Below are positions 47,317 to 56,499 of a stretch of 64,000 nt of DNA, piece by piece. The stretch comes from CAYNWH01 sp964400885 (GTDB taxonomy: Bacteria; Patescibacteriota; Patescibacteriia; CAIXNZ01). Below the pieces are notes generated by a model, which saw nothing but the letters and a program-made list of their open reading frames with translations, was not told the origin of the DNA and searched no databases. The stretch is from assembly GCA_964400885.1 (NCBI GenBank), contig CAYNWH010000002.1:21583-85582 (forward strand), written 5' to 3'. Position numbers and translations under genes: made by a program. The first letter of the stretch is position 1; every line of letters begins with the position of its first letter.

Positions 47317-47901
47317 TTAAGAGAAATGACTTTTCTCCTTATTAATAAAGCTTAAAGCCTGAGTAACAATTTCCGGTTTATAAAACAAGCTCAAACTTTC
47401 AAGGTATTTGTTGCCTTCAATCAACTTAACCTGAAAATTCTTTGCTAAACTATCATCGGCTTGACGCACAAAAAGCGCTTTAATCTTGTGCAGACTGCAA
47501 ACTGCATCTATGGCCTCAATATTACGTTTAATTTGAGTGCCAACTGATAAATGTTCTTTAAATCCTCCCTTAAGACCGCAACACAGACAAACTAAGGCAT
47601 AAGGAGGTAATGGCCTGTTTAATTCTGAGCCATATTTAAGATTTAGGCTAATTTGCCAACGGGTGGCAATCTCTGAGTCGTTCCAAATCAGCCAAGCAAA
47701 TTCGGGCACTAACTCTGAATGTAGCAATACGATTTCACCGCGTTCAACTTCCTTTACTCTGATCACTTCAAGTTTACTAGCTTTTGAGGTAAAGTAAACT
47801 GCTTCGCTCAAAGGGGTTAATTTAATCAGTTCTTCTTTAAATTCAGCCGCAGATTGAGAATCAGGCTTAAACTCAAAAATCCTATACAATCTTAAACTCA
47901 T
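47317..47901 (-). CDS. orphan 194-residue protein controlled by tandem SAM riboswitches
   Basis: The start at 47901 (MSLRLYRIFEFKPD) is preferred, because AAGGAGGTAGGGA precedes it and an earlier ATG at 47955 overlaps the riboswitch terminator. The protein has IRVKEVERGEIVLL, VCLCCGLKGGFKEH and KIKALFVRQADDSLAKNF segments, with no membrane helix. It has no Met after the start, which fits a gene used when methionine or SAM is scarce. No family was recognised. Control by SAM suggests a role in methionine or sulfur metabolism, transport aid or salvage, but nothing in the sequence identifies which. Confidence 0.78.
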   Translation of the reverse strand: MSLRLYRIFEFKPDSQSAAEFKEELIKLTPLSEAVYFTSKASKLEVIRVKEVERGEIVLLHSELVPEFAWLIWNDSEIATRWQISLNLKYGSELNRPLPPYALVCLCCGLKGGFKEHLSVGTQIKRNIEAIDAVCSLHKIKALFVRQADDSLAKNFQVKLIEGNKYLESLSLFYKPEIVTQALSFINKEKSHFS

Positions 47902-47954
47902 TTCCCTACCTCCTTGTCTTTTGTTGTTTAAAGAACACTTTGGGACGATAAGCA

Positions 47955-47987
47955 AATAAAAAAATCTTTCCCAAAAGAGAAAGATTT
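47955..47987 (-). terminator. expression-platform terminator of SAM riboswitch 2
   Basis: AAATCTTTC pairs with GAAAGATTT around TCTTTTGG. TTTTTTT follows on the minus strand. Confidence 0.82.
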
Positions 47988-48011
47988 GAACTCAAAAAAT
48001 TGAACTACCAG

Positions 48012-48116
48012 TTATCTTTCCCTTTTACAAGGGCGGAAATTAGCACCTACTGGCTGGTTTTTGCCAGGGTTGCCGCACAGGTCACGGAGTCCGAACTCTC
48101 ACTGTGCTCTTGATAA
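48012..48116 (-). ncRNA. SAM-I-type riboswitch, proximal copy
   Basis: On the minus strand the aptamer opens TTATCAAGAG (P1, from 48116), has a kink-turn-like helix CACAG...CTGTG, GGCAACC (48074-48068), GGTGCTAA (48047-48040) and closes GAAAGATAA (to 48012). These are the SAM-I conserved core elements. Some positions, such as the P2a loop, differ from the textbook form. A terminator follows at 47987-47955. Confidence 0.85.
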
Positions 48117-48151
48117 TTTTTTATTCAATTGTTAATGTACTCTAGTTAAAA

Positions 48152-48186
48152 ACAAAAAATCTTACGCGCTACGAGGGGGTAAGATC
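48152..48186 (-). terminator. expression-platform terminator of SAM riboswitch 1
   Basis: On the minus strand, ATCTTAC pairs with GTAAGAT across a CCCCTCGTAGCGC loop. TTTTTTG follows. Confidence 0.8.
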
Positions 48187-48203
48187 TAAAATATATAACT
48201 TAT

Positions 48204-48327
48204 TATCTTCCCCCATGAGGCGGGGCTGGATTTAGCACCTTATCCTACAAAGCGTTATAAACGGCTTGGTAAGGTAGGTTGCTGGCAGAATCATGAGGCC
48301 AGTTCCGGATTCTGCTCTCTTGATAAC
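48204..48327 (-). ncRNA. SAM-I-type riboswitch, distal copy
   Basis: On the minus strand it begins TTATCAAGAG (from 48327), has GCAGAATC...GATTCTGC, GCAACC (48283-48278), GGTGCTAAATCC (48240-48229) and ends GAAGATAA (48204). This is a clear SAM-I core with its own terminator, followed by the second copy. Such tandem arrangements sharpen the response. Confidence 0.9.
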
Positions 48328-48353
48328 TACTTATTCAGTTTTAACTATAAGCA

Positions 48354-48382
48354 TTATAGCATATCTAAACTTTTTTGTCAAA
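48354..48382 (-). promoter_or_regulatory. perfect consensus promoter of the SAM riboswitch operon
   Basis: On the minus strand, TTGACA (48382-48377) and TATAAT (48359-48354) are 17 bp apart, with TGC before the -10. It lies just beyond the rlmH stop. Confidence 0.9.
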
Positions 48383-48387
48383 TCTCC

Positions 48388-48855
48388 TTATTTATGATAT
48401 TCACTACCAGCTAAAATTTCAAAAGCCCGATAAATTTGTTCTAAAAGTAAAACCCTGATTAATTGATGAGTAAAAGTCATTTTGGAAAATGACAAAACCA
48501 AATCAACATTGGTTAAAACTTTTTCTGATAAGCCTAGAGGCCCGCCAATTATAAAACAAATTCTCGCGCTTTTAAAGTCGCGGACTTCCTCAATTAAGTT
48601 AGCAAATTCCTCAGAAGTCTTTTGCTGGCCTAAAGAGTGCAAAGCAATATTAAAATAATCTTTATTTAATTTATCCAAGATCCGCTCCCCTTCTATTGCC
48701 ATAATTTCCTCAGCCAAACGATTTTTTGTAATCGGCTCTTCTTTTAAATTCAAAACTTCCACTTCTGCATATCTTTGCAACCGCTTTAAAAATTCTGCTT
48801 CAGCCTCGCTATATTCTAATTTAGTTTTAGAAATAGTGATAATTTTTATTCTCAT
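48388..48855 (-). CDS. rlmH: 23S rRNA pseudouridine-1915 N3-methyltransferase
   Basis: RlmH is a SPOUT methyltransferase acting on 70S ribosomes. The 155-residue protein has the family length and motifs: KTSEEFANLIEEVRDFKSARICFIIGGPLGLSEKVL-type glycine loop, LSFSKMTFTHQLIRVLLLEQIYRAFEI and the C-terminal GSEYHK. No SD. Confidence 0.96.
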   Translation of the reverse strand: MRIKIITISKTKLEYSEAEAEFLKRLQRYAEVEVLNLKEEPITKNRLAEEIMAIEGERILDKLNKDYFNIALHSLGQQKTSEEFANLIEEVRDFKSARICFIIGGPLGLSEKVLTNVDLVLSFSKMTFTHQLIRVLLLEQIYRAFEILAGSEYHK

Positions 48856-48882
48856 ATATTCTTATTTTACTTTTAGCCAAGC

Positions 48883-48915
48883 AAAAAGGCAAGGTTTTCA
48901 CACCTTGCCTTTTAA
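48883..48915 (-). terminator. purA terminator
   Basis: AAAGGCAAGGT pairs with ACCTTGCCTTT around GTGAAA. A T run follows on the minus strand. Confidence 0.85.
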
Positions 48916-48921
48916 AAAGCA

Positions 48922-50220
48922 TTAATCCCTCCAGGGATTTTGCATGATAATGGTCTGGCCTTTGTGTTGTCCGACTGAGATGGCCACCAGCGGCACACCA
49001 GCCAGTTGGCTGATCATAAGGAAAAGTTTTTGCGCTGCTTTGGGCAAGTCCTCAAAGGCCCGACAGCCAGAGATGTCATTGTCAAAGCTGCCCATTTCCT
49101 GGAAATGAGGCTGAACATCCTGAAGATCCAGGGTATCAAGTTCATCCAAGTCTCGGATGATTCTATCTCCCTGCTGGTAATAGTCACAGACCATGGTGTT
49201 GATGCCTTGTAAAACATCGCCCTTAGTAATGACTACTCCAGTCAGCCCACCGACACGAGAAGCTGCTCTAGTTTGCGGACCATCATGCCAGCCGACACGT
49301 CTGGGGCGACCAGTTGAAGCGCCATACTCCTGGCCGCGCGCTCTGATTTCCTCGCCCAAGTCGCCGTCAAGCTCGGTCGGGAAAGGACCGCCGCCGACTC
49401 TGGTGCAATAAGCCTTGGTCACGCCATAGACCTCGTCAATCAGGGTGGGACCAATGCCGGCGCCAGAACAGGCACCACCAGCCAAGGTACAGGATGAAGT
49501 GACGTAAGGATAGGTGCCGTGGGTCTTGTCTAGACCTGGGCCCTGGGCCAGCTCGATCAGCACATTTTGCTCGCTGTCCCTAGCCTGGGTGACGATCTTG
49601 GACAACGGCTCCTTAAGGATGTAAGGCTCCAAGATCTGCCTGGCTTGCTCCAAGAAAGTCATGATGTCCTCGACCGTGTAAGTCTGACCGCCCCAATGAG
49701 CCAGTTCCGGATTTATTTCATTGAGGATGGTCTTGACATAAGCACGAATTTGCTCCAGATGCAGCAAGTCCGTCACCCGCAGGCCTAAACGCCTGACCTG
49801 CATTTCATAGGTAGTGCCAATGCCCCGTCCAGTGGTGCCAATGGCTGCCTTGCCCCGAGCATGTTCCCGGAATTTTTCCAGGTCCAAGCAATAAGGCATG
49901 ACCAGCTGGGCCAAACGCGAGACCCCAAGCTGCTGGCATCTCAAAAAGCCCTTGGCTGTCAGGTCGGTGATCTCCTGTTCAAATCCCGTGGGATAAATGA
50001 CCATGTCATTCCCCAAAAAACAACGTGCCCGGGAATGACTTACCGCACTGGGAGCCAGATGAGTGACAGCTTTTACGCCATCAACAAATTGGGTATGGCC
50101 AGAATTAGCCCCGCCAGCTACCCGGACCACCACGTCAGCATCTTCGCCAAATTCATGAACCAATCGACCTTTGCCTTCGTCACCCCATTGATTGCCACCG
50201 TAAACAATTAATCTACCCAT
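48922..50220 (-). CDS. purA: adenylosuccinate synthetase
   Basis: PurA makes adenylosuccinate from IMP, Asp and GTP. The start at 50220 (MGRLIVYGGNQWGDEGKGR) is chosen because GGAGGTAGTG precedes it; an earlier ATG at 50328 lies in the leader. The 432 residues include GGNQWGDEGKGRLV, RVAGGANSGHT, GTTGRGIGTTYEMQV, QGPGLDKTHGTYPYVTSS, RVGGGPFPTEL and GRPRRVGWHD. A ~100-nt leader with a consensus-spaced promoter precedes it. The gene is GC-rich and uses a different codon set from rlmH and the methyltransferase on either side. Confidence 0.96.
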   Translation of the reverse strand: MGRLIVYGGNQWGDEGKGRLVHEFGEDADVVVRVAGGANSGHTQFVDGVKAVTHLAPSAVSHSRARCFLGNDMVIYPTGFEQEITDLTAKGFLRCQQLGVSRLAQLVMPYCLDLEKFREHARGKAAIGTTGRGIGTTYEMQVRRLGLRVTDLLHLEQIRAYVKTILNEINPELAHWGGQTYTVEDIMTFLEQARQILEPYILKEPLSKIVTQARDSEQNVLIELAQGPGLDKTHGTYPYVTSSCTLAGGACSGAGIGPTLIDEVYGVTKAYCTRVGGGPFPTELDGDLGEEIRARGQEYGASTGRPRRVGWHDGPQTRAASRVGGLTGVVITKGDVLQGINTMVCDYYQQGDRIIRDLDELDTLDLQDVQPHFQEMGSFDNDISGCRAFEDLPKAAQKLFLMISQLAGVPLVAISVGQHKGQTIIMQNPWRD

Positions 50221-50318
50221 CACTACCTCCTTGTGATGAAGCCAACCCGGATCGGGTGGGTGAATGTTCGAAACACAATATCTATATAAAAAGAGCTGTA
50301 AATTACAACCCCTTTCTA

Positions 50319-50347
50319 AAATTAACAATAACTAATTAATCAGTCAA
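50319..50347 (-). promoter_or_regulatory. purA promoter
   Basis: On the minus strand, TTGACT (50347-50342) and TAATTT (50324-50319) are 17 bp apart, with TGT before the -10. Confidence 0.72.
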
Positions 50348-50354
50348 GCTAATT

Positions 50355-50909
50355 TTATGCACAGTAACTTATTTGCAAGCCAGTGCCAATGTCTTTTAAT
50401 TCGCTTTTATATTTTTCATCGTGATTAACATAATATAAATAATCACTCATAGCATGTTTATGCGAAATAGCATTATCAGCAATTATAATTGCGCCTGGCT
50501 TTAATTTTGGCTCTAGTAATTTTAATTGCTGTAAATATTCATTTTTACGACCATCCAAAAAGACAAAATCAACTTTTTCATTTAATTCCCCTAACCTCTT
50601 ATTAGCATCGTCAGGAATAATTTCAACATATTTAATTAAGCCGGTTTTTTGCAAATTAGAAACTAAATCCCGGACTTTTTCTGGCACAAATTCATAAGTA
50701 ATTAATTTGGCGCCAACTTCTTTAGCTGCCTGAGCCAGCCAAATTGTTGAATAGCCATTGGAAGCACCAACTTCCACAATTACTTCTGGCTTATTCTTCA
50801 AAACTAATTTAGACAAAAACAGACCAGTGTCACGAGAAATGTTCCACTGGCCGCCCTGCTGATTTAATTCTTCAAGTTTTTTTAAAATTTTATTTATTTT
50901 TTCTTCCAT
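50355..50909 (-). CDS. class I O-methyltransferase-like protein
   Basis: The 184 residues begin with a helical region and SRDTGLFLSKLVL, then EVIVEVGASNGYSTIWLA (SAM motif I), YEFVPEKVRDL, EIIPDDANKRL, VDFVFLDGRKNEYL and GAIIIADNAISH. This fits family 3 O-methyltransferases (COMT-like). The methyl acceptor is unknown. It ends the operon downstream of the translin-like gene, with a 2-bp gap. No SD. Confidence 0.85.
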   Translation of the reverse strand: MEEKINKILKKLEELNQQGGQWNISRDTGLFLSKLVLKNKPEVIVEVGASNGYSTIWLAQAAKEVGAKLITYEFVPEKVRDLVSNLQKTGLIKYVEIIPDDANKRLGELNEKVDFVFLDGRKNEYLQQLKLLEPKLKPGAIIIADNAISHKHAMSDYLYYVNHDEKYKSELKDIGTGLQISYCA

Positions 50910-50911
50910 TT

Positions 50912-51493
50912 TTATTTACTTCTACGTTTTAACTCTAGATCGTACATTATTTCTTCAATTTTTCTTAAATTATTTTTTGACTGATCAAATTTCGGCCTTA
51001 ATTTACCAAGCAGATTAAATTTAATGAGCTCGCCAACCACTTCTTCAATTGCCTGCTCGCAAGTTGCTACTTCCTTATAGCGATGCCTAGTAGCTAAAAA
51101 AACAGCCCTGCGGACTAATTCACCAGTAAAATCACAAAGTCCGCCCAAATAACTTTCCACATCAATAACCTGGCCATTAATTGAGGTAATTTTACCGGTT
51201 TTAATAAAATGCAAAAATAATTTAGCTTCCACGTATTCTTCCATCCCAGCCAAATAAGCTCCTTCATATTGCAAAGCTTCTTCTTTTTTTATTTTAGTCT
51301 GAAGATATTTTAATATTTTCTCAGCCTCATTCAAATCGCTTTCCGCTTGCTTAATATCTTCACGATGAGTGGCAAAGATAGCCTGTTTAGCAAATTTTAA
51401 GACATCATTTGAATGCTTAATAATTATTCTGCGACCGATATCATAAGAACTATACTCTTTAAGCAACTTACTAAAAAATTTTTTATCAATCAT
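50912..51493 (-). CDS. translin-family protein
   Basis: The 193-residue all-helical protein has the translin/TRAX pattern: YDIGRRIIIKHSNDVLKFAKQAI, then EAEKILKYLQTKIK, YEGAYLAGMEEYVEAKLFLHFIKTG, and SYLGGLCDFTGELVRRAVFLAT. Translin and TRAX form RNA- and ssDNA-binding rings in eukaryotes and archaea; the C3PO complex cuts RNA. The last match is close to the YLxGLxDLTGELxR signature. Such genes are rare in bacteria. It lies between an O-methyltransferase and mltG in a tight run on the same strand. Confidence 0.8.
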   Translation of the reverse strand: MIDKKFFSKLLKEYSSYDIGRRIIIKHSNDVLKFAKQAIFATHREDIKQAESDLNEAEKILKYLQTKIKKEEALQYEGAYLAGMEEYVEAKLFLHFIKTGKITSINGQVIDVESYLGGLCDFTGELVRRAVFLATRHRYKEVATCEQAIEEVVGELIKFNLLGKLRPKFDQSKNNLRKIEEIMYDLELKRRSK

Positions 51494-51506
51494 ATTTTTA
51501 CTTTAT

Positions 51507-52559
<1,053 letters not shown>

Positions 52560-52647
52560 GTTTTTTATTTTTATAAAATTTATTTTGAAAAAAATCAATT
52601 ATACCTTATAATGAATTTAATAATTAATTAATATTAATAATTTAAAT

Positions 52648-53064
52648 ATGGCTTACAAAATCGTCTTAATACCTTTTATTGCTTTATTAGTAGCACAAGT
52701 AATTAAAGTTATAATAGATTCAATTAAAGGTAAATTTTCCTGGCGCAATTTAAATAATTATGGCGGCATGCCTTCTTCCCATGCGGCAATTGTTTCAGCT
52801 TTAGCAACCGAAACTGGGATAACCTTCGGATTTGCTTCTGTTTATTTTGCTATTACGCTAGTACTTGCCTTTTTAATCATTAGAGATGCCGTGGGTTTAC
52901 GCCAATATTTAAGCAGGCATGGCAAAGTTTTAAATATGCTCATCAAAGATTTGCCTGATTATCAAGAAGATAAATATCCTTATTTAGAGGAACGGCTGGG
53001 ACATACGTATCTGCAGGCTCTAGTCGGCATTTTAATCGGAATTCTAATTGCCAGCCTAATTTAA
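52648..53064 (+). CDS. divergent PAP2-family membrane protein (DUF212)
   Basis: The 138-residue protein has four predicted membrane helices and the acid-phosphatase-like segments GGMPSSHAAIVSALATETG and RDAVGLRQYLSRHGKVLN, ending in LGHTYLQALVGILIGILIA. The SSH motif matches PAP2 phosphatases, and the short length fits the DUF212/YuiD group. It probably dephosphorylates a lipid carrier, but that is inferred from the family. No SD. Confidence 0.88.
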   Translation: MAYKIVLIPFIALLVAQVIKVIIDSIKGKFSWRNLNNYGGMPSSHAAIVSALATETGITFGFASVYFAITLVLAFLIIRDAVGLRQYLSRHGKVLNMLIKDLPDYQEDKYPYLEERLGHTYLQALVGILIGILIASLI

Positions 53065-53066
53065 AT

Positions 53067-53197
53067 TCCAAATACCAAGCACCAAAACTCAAATAATAAC
53101 CAATCTCCAAATCTCAAAACCTAAACCTGTTTAGAATTTAAAATTTAGATATTAAGATTTGCTTGTAATTTAGGATTTATTATTTGGTCATTAATTC
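53067..53197. repeat. AT-rich palindromic spacer
   Basis: CCAAATACCAAGCACCAAAA and CAAATCTCAAAACCTAAACC-type units, then reversed AGATATTAAGATTTG units, resemble the spacers at 23250-23400 and 24900. No gene is seen. Confidence 0.45.
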
Positions 53198-53199
53198 CC

Positions 53200-53616
53200 T
53201 TACTCTCCAATAATCTGGACCGTTATTAAACGGTCTCTTTTTTTATTATCAAAATCTAGCAAAACGATCTGCTGCCAGTTACCTAACACTAATTCACTAT
53301 TGATCAAAGGTACAGTTAAATGTGTGCCCAAAATCGTTGAACGAAGATGCGAATAGCCATTGCCATCCTGCCATTTATCATTATGATGGTAATGTTTATT
53401 TTTAGGTGCAATAATTTCCAATGCTTCTTGCAAATCCTTATCTAATTCTGCGCCGACTTCCATTGTAGAAATAGAAGCTGTTGAACCAGTCACAAAAACT
53501 AAAATCTGGCCGTTTTTGATCTTTGATTGTCCCACAATAGCCTCAACCTGTTTTGTAATGTCAAGCACATCATTATGGCCTTCGGTTTGAATTGTGAAAT
53601 TATCATTGTAAACCAT
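53200..53616 (-). CDS. YjbQ/UPF0047 family protein
   Basis: The start at 53616 (MVYNDNFTIQTEGHNDVLD) is chosen because it begins 4 bp after mutM ends and avoids a 44-bp overlap. The 138-residue protein has GQILVFVTGSTASISTMEVG, YHHNDKWQDGNGYSHLRSTIL and TVPLINSELVLGNWQQIVLLDFD, the His/Asp-rich UPF0047 signature. Family members have been linked to thiamin phosphate synthase activity, but the cellular role is uncertain. No SD. Confidence 0.9.
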   Translation of the reverse strand: MVYNDNFTIQTEGHNDVLDITKQVEAIVGQSKIKNGQILVFVTGSTASISTMEVGAELDKDLQEALEIIAPKNKHYHHNDKWQDGNGYSHLRSTILGTHLTVPLINSELVLGNWQQIVLLDFDNKKRDRLITVQIIGE

Positions 53617-53620
53617 ATTT

Positions 53621-54487
53621 TTATTTTTGACATTTAAGGCAATAAGAGGATGTCCTGCCTCCAATTTTTATTCTCTTAATCTCGGTGCCGCACACTTTAC
53701 ATTTTTCGCCATAGCGGCCATAAACTTTTAACTGCTTAGAATAAGCACCAGCTTCGCCTTCAGCATTTCTATAATTGCTAAAAGTTGTACCTTGTGCTTT
53801 TATTGAGGCTTGCAGAATTTTTTTAATGCCTTGATAAATTAATTTAATTTCTTTTTCTTTTAAATCTTTAACTAAACGATTGGGCCTAACTTTAGCATAA
53901 AAACAAACCTCATCAGAATAAATATTACCAAGACCAGCAATAATCGTCTGATCCATTAAAAATTGCTTTATCTTCTTATTTGGTTTCTTTTTAAAAATCT
54001 GTTTTAAATAATCTAAAGTAAATTCTTTACTCAATGGTTCAATGCCTAATTTCATTTTCTCAAATTCCTCAGCTAATTCATTGTCTTTATATAAACGCAA
54101 CCAGCCAAACTTGCGAATATCATTAAAATATAAATGGCTTTTATCAGTAAAAGTAAAACTAGCATGGGTGAACTTATTTGGCAAGCAATCATAGCCTTCT
54201 TCAATTGGGTGTCCGCCCACTAAACATTTTGTTTTACTGCCATAAACAAGCTGTCCAGTTAATTTTAAATGAATTAGGATATCCCAGCCTTTAGATAAAT
54301 CAAGAATTAACATCTTAGCTCTTCTTTTTATAGCTTCAATCTTTAAACCTTTAACAATCTTCTTATATTCAGCTAATGGCTTATTAATATTTTTCTTCCA
54401 GTCAGAACCAAAATCAGCAATTGTTTTGCCGACTATATTTTTTTCCAAGCCTCGTTTAATTGTTTCTACCTCTGGAAGTTCTGGCAT
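53621..54487 (-). CDS. mutM: formamidopyrimidine-DNA glycosylase
   Basis: MutM removes oxidised purines such as 8-oxoguanine and nicks the strand. The 288-residue protein starts PELPEVETIKRGLEKNIVGK, with catalytic Pro1 after Met removal and Glu2. It continues KFTHASFTFTDKSHLYFNDIRKFG, then MDQTIIAGLGNIYSDEVCF and a C-terminal zinc finger CKVCGTEIKRIKIGGRTSSYCLKCQK. Length is as expected. No SD. Confidence 0.95.
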   Translation of the reverse strand: MPELPEVETIKRGLEKNIVGKTIADFGSDWKKNINKPLAEYKKIVKGLKIEAIKRRAKMLILDLSKGWDILIHLKLTGQLVYGSKTKCLVGGHPIEEGYDCLPNKFTHASFTFTDKSHLYFNDIRKFGWLRLYKDNELAEEFEKMKLGIEPLSKEFTLDYLKQIFKKKPNKKIKQFLMDQTIIAGLGNIYSDEVCFYAKVRPNRLVKDLKEKEIKLIYQGIKKILQASIKAQGTTFSNYRNAEGEAGAYSKQLKVYGRYGEKCKVCGTEIKRIKIGGRTSSYCLKCQK

Positions 54488-54490
54488 TGT

Positions 54491-54802
54491 TTATTTTTTA
54501 ACAATATTCTTTAAGAATTTATCGATTTTAAGACAAAATTTTTGCAGTTTTTTTATAATAGCTCTTTGCTGCCTCGCACCTTCATTAGACCAAACCATAT
54601 CAATACTAATAAATTCGGAAAAGTTTGATTCATTAAAATAAAAAATTAAAATATCTATTATTAGAAGGATCAGCACAATAGAAACAAAAATTAGATTATT
54701 AATCAAAACCGGCTTTATTATAATAGCTATTATTATAAAAGCTATTAATATTGCCAAGAATATAGAAATATAGAAAAAAAACTTACTGCTTGATTTTTGC
54801 AT
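54491..54802 (-). CDS. small membrane protein upstream of mutM
   Basis: The 103 residues carry two membrane segments (FFYISIFLAILIAFIIIAIII and LINNLIFVSIVLILLIIDILI) and a basic C-terminal tail (QQRAIIKKLQKFCLKIDKFLK). The gene ends 3 bp before mutM starts, so it may be co-transcribed. No family was recognised and no SD is seen; the AT-rich composition could also mean a chance ORF, though the overlapping reverse ORF has no such features. Confidence 0.5.
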   Translation of the reverse strand: MQKSSSKFFFYISIFLAILIAFIIIAIIIKPVLINNLIFVSIVLILLIIDILIFYFNESNFSEFISIDMVWSNEGARQQRAIIKKLQKFCLKIDKFLKNIVKK

Positions 54803-54903
54803 AAAAAATAAAATTAAAAATACAAAAGTTAAAAAATATAAAACAAAAAATAAGGAATATAATATATCTTTAATAATTTCTCCAATTACCTATTACCTAT
54901 TTT

Positions 54904-56496
54904 CTATATCAAAGAAGTCCCAGTCATCTCTTTTGGCTTTTTAACTCCCATAATTTTTAAAATTGTCGGAGCCACATCAGCCAATACGCCAGAGGGTGTA
55001 ACTAAGCTTAAATCAGAACCCGGCCCTTCTGGCAGTCCAATATTTTTTCCTTCCCATTGATTACCAATAATAAGCAGGGGTACAGGATTAGTACTATGTT
55101 CTTTATCAATATCCCCTGTTTGAATATTTTGCAATTCCTCAGCATTGCCATGATCAGCGGTAATTGCTACCACTCCATCTTTACTTAAAACAAGTCTTAC
55201 AATTTTGCCTAAACATTTATCTACTACTTCGCAGGCCTTGATCGTAGCTTTTAAATTGCCGGTATGAGCAACCATATCAGGATTAGCAAAATTCACAATA
55301 TAAAGATCATATTTATTATCTGAAACAGCTTTCAATATTTCATCACAGACCTTTAAAGCTGACATTTCCGGCTTCTGATCATAAGAAGGCACGCGAGGTG
55401 AAGGAATAACAATCCTGTCTTCGCCAGGAAATGGTTCTTCTTGCCCGCCATTAAAGAAAAAAGTAACATGCGCATATTTTTCAGTTTCCGCAATATGTAA
55501 TTGTTTTAAACCAGCATCGCTTATGACCTTGGCCAATGGTTCTTTTATTTCTACGGGCGGAAAAGCAATCGCATCAACTGGCAAATCCTTATCATACTGC
55601 GTCATTCCAACAAAAAACAAATTTTTGAACTCCGAAGGTCTTTCAAATTTAGAAAAATCTGGCAAAACAAAAGCGCTTGTTATTTGCCTGGCACGATCAG
55701 CTCTAAAATTAAAAAATATTAAAGCATCTTTATCCTCAACTAATACGACTGGCTTATTTTTATAAGTAATCACCACTGGCACAAATTCTTCATCATAAAT
55801 CTTTTTTTCATAAGAGTTTTCAATTGCTTTTATAGGATTATCAAATTTTTCATCACTTTCGCCTTTAGTCATGGCAAGAAAAGCTTTTTCAGTTCTTTCC
55901 CAATGGTTATCTCGGTCCATGGCATAAAATCTGCCTGACAAAGTAGCAATTTTAGCATTAACCTTTAACTCTTTTATTTTAGCTAACAGCTCTTCTATAA
56001 ATCCTTTGCCACTATTATAAATCGTGTCCCTACCGTCTAAAATTGCATGAATATAAACTTCTCTTATATTTTGGCGCTTGGCAAATTCAAGCAAAGCATA
56101 AAGATGTTCTGTATGAGAATGCACTCCGCCACTGCTAACTAAACCCAAAAGATGAAGTTTTGATCCATTTTTTTTTACATGATCAGCAGCATCCAAAAAA
56201 GCTTTATTTTCAAAAAAAGACCCATCCAATACAGACTTGCTTATGCGCGGCAAACTCTGATAAAAAATAAGACCAGCACCTAAATTAGTATGACCAACTT
56301 CTGAATTGCCCATTTCACCCCATGATAAACCTACTGAATCGCCAGAAGCAGCTAAGGTTAAAGCCGGATAAGTCGCTATATATTTATTAAGATTAGGGGT
56401 TTTTGCCTTGGCAATGGCATTTCCAGGACTGTCTGGTGCGATTCCCCAACCATCGAGAATAATCAAAATCACAGGCCTATTTTTTAATTTTGCCAT
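54904..56496 (-). CDS. gpmI: cofactor-independent phosphoglycerate mutase (copy 1)
   Basis: This enzyme moves phosphate between carbon 3 and 2 of glycerate in glycolysis, using two Mn ions and a phosphoserine. The 530 residues show ILIILDGWGIAPDSP and the catalytic Ser in GEMGNSEVGHTNLGAG. Other metal or substrate residues lie in HAILDGRDTIYNSG, RADRARQITSAFV, YAHVTFFFNGGQEEPF and VAITADHGNAEELQN, with the end HSTNPVPLLIIG. All signature motifs look intact. It follows copy 2 by 3 bp on the same strand. Confidence 0.95.
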   Translation of the reverse strand: MAKLKNRPVILIILDGWGIAPDSPGNAIAKAKTPNLNKYIATYPALTLAASGDSVGLSWGEMGNSEVGHTNLGAGLIFYQSLPRISKSVLDGSFFENKAFLDAADHVKKNGSKLHLLGLVSSGGVHSHTEHLYALLEFAKRQNIREVYIHAILDGRDTIYNSGKGFIEELLAKIKELKVNAKIATLSGRFYAMDRDNHWERTEKAFLAMTKGESDEKFDNPIKAIENSYEKKIYDEEFVPVVITYKNKPVVLVEDKDALIFFNFRADRARQITSAFVLPDFSKFERPSEFKNLFFVGMTQYDKDLPVDAIAFPPVEIKEPLAKVISDAGLKQLHIAETEKYAHVTFFFNGGQEEPFPGEDRIVIPSPRVPSYDQKPEMSALKVCDEILKAVSDNKYDLYIVNFANPDMVAHTGNLKATIKACEVVDKCLGKIVRLVLSKDGVVAITADHGNAEELQNIQTGDIDKEHSTNPVPLLIIGNQWEGKNIGLPEGPGSDLSLVTPSGVLADVAPTILKIMGVKKPKEMTGTSLI

Positions 56497-56499
56497 ATT

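Noticed and set aside
47902..47955. ATG at 47955 as the start of the 194-residue gene
   Set aside because: It overlaps the riboswitch terminator and has no SD; 47901 has a strong SD.
48928..50328. Antisense ORFs opposite purA
   Set aside because: They lack motifs and overlap a well-supported enzyme gene.
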